From Costus lasius (taxonomy: Eukaryota > Streptophyta > Magnoliopsida > Zingiberales > Costaceae), in assembly GCA_027563935.2 (NCBI GenBank), contig CM050448.1, forward strand, positions 126,399,690-126,463,689: 64,000 bases of DNA, in the 5' to 3' direction. This document shows, piece after piece, positions 46,454 through 56,427 of this stretch (within the stretch, counting starts at the first letter, position 1; every line of letters starts with the position of its first letter). Below the pieces are notes generated by a model. The model was given only the letters and a program-made list of their open reading frames with translations. It made no database searches and was not told the DNA's origin. The position numbers were made by a program, and so were the translations under genes.

Positions 46454-47092
46454 CTACTTGAAGAAGAGCGCATCTCTGTGCAGCAAGAAAGGGTAGCCGA
46501 TGCCTCGCCTCCTCGACGGGAACACCACGAACGACACGCTCACCACGAACCCCACCACCAGCGGCACCGAATTTGTCACCTTTCGAGGCAGCCTCAGGCC
46601 GTAGCACTCCATCACGTCCCCATGCAGCCCCGCGAAGGTAAAGAACGCCACCAGCGACAGCAGCGCGTGGAAGAGATCGCCCCACGCCAGCCGGAACACT
46701 GCCGGATTCGGCGGCCCCCTGCGCCGCGCGTTGAAAGTCCAGATCCCGCGCGGCGTCGCCACTCCGTAGTAGAGCCGTCCCGACGCCGCCCGGAAGCTGT
46801 CGGTGAAGGTGAAGAAGACGCACGAGGCGGCGCAGAGGGCGAGGAAGGTCGCCGTGAGCCAGCGGTTGAGGCCGCCGCAATGGCCGTCGTTGGTGAGGAG
46901 GGGGGCGAAGATGGTAAAGGCGAGAATGGTGGCAGTGGGGAGAAGGACGTTGAGGCGGGCGGTGCCGTTGAGGATAAGATTGAGGACGTAGATGAGGTGG
47001 GGCTCATCGGCGGTGGCGCCGTCGTCGTCACTGCATGGGTCGTCGCCGTCGGCGTCCTGGATCAGGATCTTGCACGTGTCATCGTCGTCCAT
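46454..47092 (-). CDS. DMP-family (DUF679) membrane protein, intronless
   Basis: 212 residues, a normal length for the plant-specific DUF679 membrane protein family, which have four transmembrane helices and occur in ER, tonoplast or plasma membrane. An acidic N terminus (residues 2-30) precedes helix 1, which carries the family motif LPTATILAFTIFAPLLTNDG (51-70). Helix 2 holds CVFFTFTDSFRAASGRLYYG (91-110) and is followed by VATPRGIWTF. Helices 3 (about 139-157) and 4 (about 176-192) complete the fold. A single GC-rich exon is typical of the family. Some members (DMP8/9) act in gamete fusion and haploid induction; others in senescence and membrane remodelling. The sequence looks closer to the non-gametic members by recall, which is not proven. 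The plus-strand frame 46430-47116 is a shadow. Confidence 0.93.
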   Translation of the reverse strand: MDDDDTCKILIQDADGDDPCSDDDGATADEPHLIYVLNLILNGTARLNVLLPTATILAFTIFAPLLTNDGHCGGLNRWLTATFLALCAASCVFFTFTDSFRAASGRLYYGVATPRGIWTFNARRRGPPNPAVFRLAWGDLFHALLSLVAFFTFAGLHGDVMECYGLRLPRKVTNSVPLVVGFVVSVSFVVFPSRRRGIGYPFLLHRDALFFK

Positions 47093-47179
47093 AATATTTG
47101 CGCGGGACGTTGTTAATTAATCCCTGCAAATAATCATGGAAATTAGCAAGGGAGGGAGTGGATGTGGTTGGAGGTGCAG

Positions 47180-47185
47180 TTTATA
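47180..47185 (-). promoter_or_regulatory. TATA box of the DMP gene
   Basis: TATAAA on the minus strand (within GCATATAAACTGC), 88 bp upstream of the ATG. Confidence 0.6.
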
Positions 47186-47199
47186 TGCAGGAAGGTATG

Positions 47200-47858
47200 G
47201 ATTTATTTTATTAGTCCTTTGCTGATGGAACAAGGAAAACACGATCGTTCGATTTACAAGTTTTGGAATTTATTCTGTACCTGCTTGATTGGGAATTGGG
47301 AATGTTGGCAAATTGGCTTTCGGTGCTTGCTTGCTTTAGCAACACATCAGATCGGTATTACTTTTCTTGTCTGCTTCTCATTTCATTTATATATATGATT
47401 TATTTGCACTTAGTCTTTTTAATTAATATATGATTAAATATACATCAATAGTATTCTTGTCATTTCAAATTATTTAATTTCATTCAAACCATTCGAATAA
47501 GACAGGCTATATTATCTGGACAGCATGTGCCATACATGTACTACGTACAAGTATACTTATATTATATTTATGTATTCGTTCCACTGATGAGCCAGTACAG
47601 TTCATATTCCTGATGTACTTACTTTGTCCTTCCTGCGCCCGCCTGCATTTGGTCAAACTTGCTCCACTAATTAATGTGTTGTTCAATTAAAAACCAAGCT
47701 AATTACAATTATATGTTTCTTTATGACCTGTTTTGGCTTCTACTTTCATGCCCATTCATTATTTTTATCACTGCATATCATGACAACCAAAACCATGCAT
47801 CCACAAATTAACGACAGAGTCAAATATAATCACTTGCATCATTGCTCTATTCATGCAT
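47200..47858. other. Intergenic sequence, DMP promoter side
   Basis: No gene recognised. AT-rich with TGCATG motifs; nothing repetitive. Confidence 0.5.
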
Positions 47859-47866
47859 AGTAGATG

Positions 47867-48068
47867 CAGTGGCGGAGCCATATGGAAGCTAGTGTGGGCA
47901 AATGCCCCCACTCATTTTTTTTATTTTATTATTAATTATATATAATCATAGCTAAGTGTAAAAAAAGATTAAACATATATTGCCCCCACTCAATACATAT
48001 ATTTTATCTATTTATTTTCTTAAATTCTTTTTACCCTCATATATCTTTGGGTCTTGCATTCGCCACTG
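47867..48068. mobile_element. hAT-type MITE, 202 bp
   Basis: Ends CAGTGGCGGA and (inverted) CAGTGGCGAA form terminal inverted repeats. The flanking 8-bp sequences AGTAGATG (47859-47866) and AGCAGATG (48069-48076) match at 7 of 8 positions. The interior contains TGCCCCCACTCA twice and otherwise AT-rich DNA. No coding capacity. Confidence 0.9.
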
Positions 48069-48076
48069 AGCAGATG

Positions 48077-50940
48077 TATCAACGCATACCAACAGAATAC
48101 AAATGTGAGAACCTTTTGCTAATCCACCTGACCTAGTTTAGCATAACAATAAGACAAAAGTTTACTTTAAAATTGTACCGTGCATATAAGAACAGTTATA
48201 GTACAACAGTACCTCACTAAGTCCCTCAGTCTCTTCTCCCATATAAATATCAAGACTTTCTATTGTCTCAAATAAATACACCAAGTAAAATTTTACCTCC
48301 AAGTTCACAATCATATCACCTTAACAAGTAGTTAAGGCTACTCCACTCTTTTATGTTCCACATGCTTATCAAGTTATACTAATTATCAGCATATACAATA
48401 AAAAATATTTTGGATTTAAACAAATATTAAAATAATTCAAAGATTATGCGCCACATCTGTAGATATATAATAATAAGATAAACATACAAACAAAGAAACA
48501 ACTAATATATAGGCAAATATGTTGGAAAGGAGAAATGCCCCCAATCCCCAATCGATGGGAACGTTTCGTTTGTTTATTCATATGACTTGGAACAGCACGA
48601 AGCTACGAGTATCAGCTATACCTTGGCTAATGAAAGACTAGTATGCGTAGCTAGGTAATTAATTAATGTTGTAATCAGATTATTTTTTAATTAATCAATT
48701 AATCATTGTTATGTGCAAATTAATCATGTATTTATAATTAATTAATCATATATTTAGGGCTCAAATCAATAATACACAATTAATGATGCAAATTTCAGAG
48801 TATGAATATAGCCAGTGGGGAGTAGGGAGTCCGACTGATCCATACTCCAAAAGCCATCAAACTAGAATGCGTGATGAGAAATTCTATCGAGTGGCCCATG
48901 CATGGTTGACTTACATTAAACCGCTCGCTTACACAACGGCAGCAGCAGAAGAAGAAGACGACGACGACGAAGCCACCCGTGACTGGCTAGATATTTATTT
49001 TCGCTTGCCCACGTACGTACAATGCAATATTTGGCTGGCACCCGGGTCTTAACTAATGCAGGACGTACCACAACGTCCGTAAACTCTCCTCTATGTATAT
49101 ATATACATATACACACACTATTAAACTTTTGTGTGCATAATATATCAACTGATTATAAAGGAATGAGGTTGATTTATTACTTGTTAGAAATGAGCAGCCA
49201 TTTTGTTATATTCTGATGATCCATCAATTTCCGAGGCAAACAATATGCACACAAATGATCCGACGGCTGCAATGCAAGCTCGCGGCAGATCCAGCAAAGC
49301 AATTGAAATGTCTCTTTGCTTCTGTTTGGGAACATGAAATTGATCTCACCCACCACTCTCTCTCTGCTATACATATATAACATATATAATTAGGGTACAG
49401 AGGAGATGGTTCACGGGCGCACAGTTCAACTGTGCGTCAATTTTAGTATTATATAAAACAGCATTGGTGTGTATGTATTAATGTATAATGGTGTTAAAAG
49501 GAAGGAAATGGAAGGAGAGCGAGGCGCTCACGAGGACATGGAAATTGGAAAGAGAGGGAGCAAGTCACGGGCGACTCAGAGAGAGCAGATTTATTTATTT
49601 ATATATTAATTTAGATATCAAAAAAGCAAGCAAACAAAAGAGGAAGACAGCCAGGTCAGCCCAACCGAGGAGTGGTGGGATCCAGAAGATATTTTCATTC
49701 CTCCCTTCTCAGCCACCAGTTTTTTTATTATTATTCAGTCACTCTTGGCGCTTGTCCCAACTCGTGGCAGCGTCCCATGCAAGCCCTCTGTTTTGACTGA
49801 TAACTGCAACGCTGCCACTGGAGTCAACTTCCCTTTTATATACAAATGAATATTCCCTCACCTTATGATTTATGTAAACACGTAAGACAATAGTGTATCA
49901 CATATTGAATTACAATGAATAAAGTACTAAATAATTCACTGATTGGTTTACTATTCGTTTCACTAAAAAAATATTTTAAGTATTGAAAAATTTTTTAACT
50001 AAAAATATTTCGTGTTGCATGTTGGTCACTTAAGGGGAGGAGATAATGCTGGCTATTTGCATGATAAGAAAGGCTAAACTATAGCATCATCTACTAGATC
50101 TCTTCTGTTCTCTACTTTTTATCTCTCAAATGATGATGCAATTAGCTCAAAAAATTTGAATTATTTATAAAATCTTGCGTTTTTTATCATTTACTAAAAT
50201 TTTAAAGAGGTCATTATTTCTGTTATTTATAAAATCTGCATGAATCAAAGAAACAATTGCCCGCTCCAAGCTTAGCATTCAAGCAGAGCAAGTAGTGCAG
50301 CAGTGTGTTCATTTAATCACATTATTTCTGTTATATTATTAAACCAAAAGTTCCTCTGTTGTACAACGATTCAATGATTAATAACGTTTTCTTATTCGTT
50401 CATACTCTCCTCTCGTCGGAGTGAGGACAGGACAGATATTTTTGTGCTCCTCATTCTTCTCCGTTTTCTCCTTGTGTCATTTAAGTAGAGTAAATTTGTG
50501 GCCGAGAGACGTTTCACTTTCAAAGAAGCGAGCAACGCGAGCCAAAGACTTTGGATAAAATGTCTTTTTTTTTTGTGAATCAACGAACAACCAAGAGTTG
50601 GCCATGCCAAACGCAAGGTGGCTGGTGTGGCATGTGGCAGAAGAGTAGTTTGTGTCAACATTCCAGGGCTACAATATAAATTGTGGCCCCCGATTAAATA
50701 TCAGCCACCAAGTGCTCATGTGATCCCAACCTCTAGAAAATAGACAGACTCGGAGACTGTGGGACCACCGACTACGACCTCACAGTTGCAACTCTAATTC
50801 TACAACAATCCCAAACTACCCCTACCCAATTCTTGTAATCCCCTCAATTCATCATATTATTGTAACAGCTGCTGGATGATGTACACAGGATGACTCGCTT
50901 GCAAGGGACAAAATAGTCTACAAATTTGCTCTTCCACGCT
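48077..50940. other. Intergenic region between the MITE and the ABCG gene
   Basis: AT-rich, no convincing gene. Minor features: a short (TA)/(CA) microsatellite near 49096-49120 and the palindrome CGCACAGTTCAACTGTGCG at 49418-49436. The frames at 48783-49052 and 49488-49796 have no family signature. A TATAAAT near 50674 and TATAAG near 50951 are candidate ABCG promoter elements. Confidence 0.5.
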
Positions 50941-51016
50941 TACAGCCTGTATAAGAATGATGAGTGCTCTTGTGTGAGGCTTACAGAAGCCGAGGAATAT
51001 TCGAGAAGCCGCTCCG

Positions 51017-52951
51017 ATGAAGCCATCGCAGGGCGGTTGTGAGATCGAAGCCAAGGGCATCAGCTATCACATCCCCGTCTCCGACACCCCTCACCCCTTG
51101 AAGAAGATATGCAGCAGAGACGAGGTTGACACCAACGCCACCCGAATTCATGACGCCGCCCAAACATGCCGCCGAACCGTCCTCAAGAACGTCAGCTGCC
51201 GGGCCAAGCCGTCGGAGATCCTCGCCATTGTCGGCCCCAGCGGCGCCGGCAAATCCACATTGCTCGAGATCCTTGCTGGCAAGATCACCCCGCCGACACC
51301 GCCTACCATTCTCATCAACCACCAGCCGATCGACAAGTCCGACTTCCGGCGGATCTCTGGCTACGTCACCCAGAAGGACACTCTGTTTCCCCTGCTCACT
51401 GTTCGCGAGACTCTCATGTTCAGTGCGCGTCTTCGCCTCGGCCTCTCCCAGTCGGAGCTAGGCCCCCGAGTGGAGACCCTCCTCGGAGAGCTCGGCTTGG
51501 CCCGCGTCGCCGACACGCGCGTCGGCGATGACGCCCGCGTTCGCGGTGTCTCCGGTGGCGAGCGCCGGCGCGTCTCGATCGGCGTCGAGGCGGTGCACGA
51601 CCCGAGGATTTTGATCCTCGACGAACCCACCTCGGGGCTCGACAGCACGTCGGCGCTGCAGATCGTGGAGATGCTTAATGCCATGGCGATGGCGCAGGGG
51701 CGCACCGTCATTCTCAGTATCCATCAGCCCGGATTCCGCATCCTCAAGCTCTTCGGCGGCGTCCTCCTCCTTGCCGACGGCTTCGTGCTCCACCACGGCA
51801 GCCTCGACCTCCTTCACGCCGGCCTCCGCTCCCTCGGCCTCGAACTACCCCGCCACGCCAACATCCTCGAGTTCGCCATCGACTCCATCGAAACCCTCCG
51901 CCACTCACGAATGCAAGAAGAAAACCTGCAACAGAAAGAAGAATCAGAACCGCCTCAATTCCCTAAGAGAGACAGGTGCACGCTGCAGCAGCTCTTCCAC
52001 CAGCACAAGGTGATCGACGAGGAGTCACTCGCTGGTCTCGATCTCACCAGCGCCGAACAAGAGTATGATTTTACCTACGATTTCGCCAACAATCGGCTCC
52101 GAGAAATCACCATCCTCACCCACCGCTTCGCCAAGAACGTGCTGCGCACCCGGCAGCTCTTTGCCTGTCGTACGATCCAAATGCTCGCCTCCGGTCTCGT
52201 CCTCGGCTCCATTTTCTTCCATCTCAAGGACGAGAACATCCGAGAGCGCGTTGGCCTCTTCGCTTTCATTCTCACCTTCCTGCTCTCCTGCACCACCGAG
52301 GCCCTGCCAATCTTCCTTCAAGAGAGAGAAATCTTAATGAAGGAGACCTCCAGCGGGAGCTACCGCGTCTCCTCCTATGTGATCGCTAATGGCCTCGTTT
52401 TCCTCCCTTTCCTCCTTGTCCTCGCCGCACTTTTCTCCGTTCCGGTCTACTGGCTGGCCGGGCTTCGGCCGACCGTCCCCGCCTTCTTATACTTCCTGTT
52501 GCTCATATGGCTCATCCTTTACACCGCCAACTCTGTGGTGGTCTGCTTCAGCGCGCTGGCCCCCAATTTCATTGTCGGTAACGCCATCATATCCGGCGTG
52601 ATGGGAACCTTCTTCCTCTTCTCCGGCTACTTCATATCGAAGCAGTGGATGCCGAGCTACTGGGTGTTCATGCACTACATATCGCTGTTTAAGTACCCGT
52701 TCGAGGGGTTCCTCATCAACGAGTTCTCAGGTGCCGGCAAATGCTTGGAGTACGGATTCGGGGTGTGTCTGCTAAGGGGGGACGATGTGCTGAGGGAGGA
52801 GGGGTTGACGGAGGAGTGCAGATGGAAGAACGTGATGATGATGGTGGGCTTCATCTTAGCTTACAGGTTCTTCTCCTACATCATTCTCAGGTGCAGGTGC
52901 AGGTGTGTGCAGAGAGGTGGGCTCAGGAGAGCCTTGGTGTCAAGTCATTAG
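51017..52951 (+). CDS. Half-size ABC transporter, ABCG (WBC) subfamily, ABCG5/ABCG10-like, intronless
   Basis: 644 residues in one GC-rich exon. The nucleotide-binding domain comes first: Walker A GPSGAGKST (73-81), Q-loop at Q119 in GYVTQKDTLFPLLTVRETLMFSA, signature VSGGERRR (178-185), Walker B ILILDEPTSGLDS (198-210) and H-loop H236. A charged linker (about 300-360) precedes the ABC2 membrane domain with about six helices, including ALPIFLQEREILMKE and the SGYFISKQWMPSYWVFMHYIS block. Half-size ABCG proteins dimerise at the plasma membrane to export lipids, cuticle precursors or hormones. The N-terminal CEIEAKGISYHI, the intronless structure and the length recall the AtABCG5/ABCG10 group, so the substrate is only inferred. 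ATG 51017 gives the conserved CEIEA start. No anomalies. Confidence 0.96.
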   Translation: MKPSQGGCEIEAKGISYHIPVSDTPHPLKKICSRDEVDTNATRIHDAAQTCRRTVLKNVSCRAKPSEILAIVGPSGAGKSTLLEILAGKITPPTPPTILINHQPIDKSDFRRISGYVTQKDTLFPLLTVRETLMFSARLRLGLSQSELGPRVETLLGELGLARVADTRVGDDARVRGVSGGERRRVSIGVEAVHDPRILILDEPTSGLDSTSALQIVEMLNAMAMAQGRTVILSIHQPGFRILKLFGGVLLLADGFVLHHGSLDLLHAGLRSLGLELPRHANILEFAIDSIETLRHSRMQEENLQQKEESEPPQFPKRDRCTLQQLFHQHKVIDEESLAGLDLTSAEQEYDFTYDFANNRLREITILTHRFAKNVLRTRQLFACRTIQMLASGLVLGSIFFHLKDENIRERVGLFAFILTFLLSCTTEALPIFLQEREILMKETSSGSYRVSSYVIANGLVFLPFLLVLAALFSVPVYWLAGLRPTVPAFLYFLLLIWLILYTANSVVVCFSALAPNFIVGNAIISGVMGTFFLFSGYFISKQWMPSYWVFMHYISLFKYPFEGFLINEFSGAGKCLEYGFGVCLLRGDDVLREEGLTEECRWKNVMMMVGFILAYRFFSYIILRCRCRCVQRGGLRRALVSSH

Positions 52952-53970
52952 CGACGATGCATCAGCCAAGGCATGTAACTCTCTTAATTTCTTCTTTTTT
53001 TTTTTTTAATTTCTGTTTTTTCTCAGTGTTAATGATGATCTCACACTGTTTCTCTCGTCCAATAAGCCAATAATGTCATCCGGTTATGTGAATGTTATTT
53101 TGTGAATTATATTTAGTGTTCTTTTTTTCTTTTCTGATTTAAAAATGTTGTCTTATTTTGGTTGTATACATGCCTTCACCTCTCTTTTCGCCACTTGTAC
53201 GTAAGGGCTAGCTTGTGCGTATTTTTTTCTCATACGTACATCTTTTTAGTAGAGATGTGGCAAATATTATGGTTTAATTTCTATTTAATCCCAAATAAAT
53301 CTTTATTTTTTTGTTTTGTCTCTTAGTATTAAATTAGTTCATATTAGTTATGAGCGCACGTAGAGAGCATATTAGTTATGAAATCAATTCGACAGAACGT
53401 TATTTAAACTTTTGAATATTCAGGGTCAAAATTATTAAGATTTCATGGTTTTGGGCCCAATAATTACTATTGATGGATGGAAAACTTATCTTTAGCAAAA
53501 GTTGAAAGACGACTTCAGATTTCTCTTTCATCGTACCTACTCTTTTGTTCTTTTAAAACCTCAACTGCTCTGTTCGATTCGGTCAGTAAATTTATACTTG
53601 TATATAAATCATAACGTTAACACTGGAATAGAAGGTGTAGTTGAGGAGCTAAATTTATCAACATTAAGATATTTTTTGCTAAACACTCTTTCCGCATAGT
53701 ACAAATTAGAAAAAAAAATATTTTGCCCTCCTACAATATTCACATAATTTTTTAAATATTTCAACTTACAAAAAATTTAACTATTTATTCAAGTTATGAT
53801 GACAATTAATTGCAATTATGTGATATGACTTGACACATTCAAGTCAAAGCATTTCATGTAGAATTACATAGTGCATCTCAGCCTGTCTTGATTATTTTTT
53901 CAGACCAAAAAAGTTGCTCTGCGCAGTGCATGTTGCAGGCTTGCAGCAAAAAAACTTTTAAGAGGTAGAA
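52952..53970. other. 3' UTR of the ABCG gene and intergenic AT-rich DNA
   Basis: AT-rich with poly-T tracts; no further gene or repeat recognised. Confidence 0.5.
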
Positions 53971-53974
53971 TCAC

Positions 53975-54221
53975 ATCACACAATGCTTTGAGATTCGTGA
54001 ATGCATTGTGACCCCATTTTTTTTGTTTTCTAAGCAGGGTACCCGCTTAGAAATTTTACTCCATGTTGCAAGTGATGTTCTCCGGAAAAATGTCAAAGAA
54101 GGGGCCATTAATACACACTTTGAGATGTGTGAATGCACACATCTGTAAGTGTCAAAACACTTTTGGATGGTGGATGGGGCCACCACTCGGAGCGGTGGCC
54201 CCTTCTTTGACATTTTTCCGA
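53975..54221. repeat. Nested fold-back structure with perfect 25-bp arms
   Basis: 54083-54107 and 54197-54221 are exact reverse complements (25 bp, arm CGGAAAAATGTCAAAG...GGGGCCA), separated by 89 bp. The loop holds a further hairpin, AGATGTGTG-AATG-CACACATCT, and GGCCACC..GGTGGCC abuts the right arm. Upstream, CTAAGCAGGGTACCCGCTTAG (54031-54051) and CACAATGC..GCATTGTG (about 53978-54010) are additional inverted repeats. The phrase CTTTGAGAT.YGTGAATGCA occurs in both parts. It may be a decayed MITE. Confidence 0.9.
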
Positions 54222-54697
54222 TGTTCACCATCTTCATTAGATCAATCGTGCCAATCAAATAAATTCCAGCATTTCTGAAAATTTAGTAGATACATGAACA
54301 TGTATATAACTTATTTTTCCACCTAACAAGCTGTTAGAATTAATAAAAAAGAAAGAAAAAAGAAAAAACAAACTTTATGCGTTTGTTGTGAATGGAAAAG
54401 AAACGACATGGAACTACTGCAAATCGTGATCATATCTACTAAGATCCCAAATCTACATACTCTGAAACTGTAGGCAGCACTCTAATAATCTGAATTGAAT
54501 AATATAATAGAAATGAATAGAATACCCCTAGATCAAATTCTTGGCATGAGCTCAATCTAAATTCAATACAGAATATATCAGAAAATGAAAGCAGCGCAAA
54601 TTGAATCAAGGATGGCATCGCATGGCAGACTTCCAGCGCGTGCAGGTAAAAATGCAGATGGTGTATACAAGGAATACCTTGATCCAGTATTACCTAA

Positions 54698-56366
54698 TCA
54701 TGCCATATATTTCGCTCGCTTATTGTTCTCCATTAGCTCAGTCAATGATGGAAGAGGTCGGGGGACTGGAACGTTCATTGACCTGTAGAGCTTTCTCAAG
54801 CTTGGGTTAAAAATAGACGATATCCCAACACACGGCATATCAACTTCAAAGCGCTCTTCCAATTTATCAGGATCAGGTTCAGAAATACTTGAAGCCGTGT
54901 CCCTTCCAACAATTCCTGTTGTCCTAATACTAGAATCAGAAATTATTAAATTCTTCGAATAGTTGATAGATGAGTCAACTCCTCTGTTGTCAGAAAATGA
55001 TTGGTTAGAAAAATCATGTTCAACAACTTTCTCCACCATGGATGAATATGCTTGATCAGCAACCGTGTCCAGAGAAGATGATACATTCTTTGAACAGGCA
55101 AACTCGCCTCCAAGGCTAACCGATGATGCTTGCTCTATTGTCATATCATGTTGCGCGGAAAGTTTATCTAACTCTTTGTTAACAATATCATTCTCTTCAA
55201 AACTGATTTTGACTAAATCTTCGAATCCAAGCCTAGCTCTTCCAAATAATGTGATAGATTGTGTTCTGGATGGCGGAGACAAATCCAGTTTCAATTCACA
55301 CTGGTCTTCAGATGAAGTTTCCTGCTGCAACTGATCGGTCTCTGAAGAAGTTGCAACGTCAACAACAGAAGTTGGAGCATCCTTATTTTTTAGAATGTCC
55401 GAACTAAAAGGAATTGTGGTGGATTTTGCCTTAGAGCCTTTGAATAACTTCCAGAGTGGGTCATCAGAAGTTATATTGGTTTTATAACAATTATTCTTTA
55501 CATAATCAAGATCCATGGCTCGGGAAGGGGGAGTTGTTGAAATTACCCACTTAGGCCGTAGAAACTGTAAGGCCCACTCTGATTCTTGACGAGACGAGTG
55601 CATGGAGTGACACACATGCCAAACTCCAAACTCATCCCTTTCAGCCTCTGCAGGATATGGTTTCCTCCCATGAGATTTAGTGCCGCTGGGTTGGTTAACA
55701 TACCACTGCACGGAGGGACGTATAAATAGAGGCCCTGATTGAAACTTAGCACGTGCCCCTGCAAGTTCTTCACTTGCTTTCTCATTTAGTCTGGATAATC
55801 CAAGCACCTGGAAAACACAAGTCAATAAGGCATTAGTGGGTGACATTTTAGTAGACAAATACTGATTTACGATCAAATCTCTCAATTCTGTTTGATTAAT
55901 TTAATGCAATCGTAATAGTTAATAAAAATGCATATATACATTATAGTTAATAGATAGAGCATACTATTATAATGTTCTATGCAGTGCTTTAGGTTTCAAT
56001 ATGTACCAGGCAATAAACTAAGTACAAATCAATTCGACAACAAATCGATGCTCAAATTGTGTACCAGCTTAATAGGTGAACTGGTTGGTATATCAGGTAT
56101 TTTGGTCAGTGACAAGTAATAGCGTACTATGTGCTAGTAACACTATTGGACCAAAATGTACCAATTCCATCACCAACAGCTAGATTCAGCAATTGGTCCT
56201 TGCTTCATCCACATTCAAATAGCTAGAGCTAGGCTACCAACCGTTTATAATGCATTTAAGGTGGTTAGAGCCTACATAAACCCCACAAATCCCTTATTCT
56301 ATCCTCATAAATTTCCAAACTTTGCCAACCTCTCTCTAAACTCTAAAAACTTAATTTTTGTCTTCT

Positions 56367-56427
<61 letters not shown>

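Noticed and set aside
46430..47116. 228-aa plus-strand frame
   Set aside because: Antisense shadow of the GC-rich DMP gene; charged low-complexity protein without a domain.
51126..52675. Many frames inside the ABCG gene on both strands
   Set aside because: Shadows of the high-GC coding sequence.
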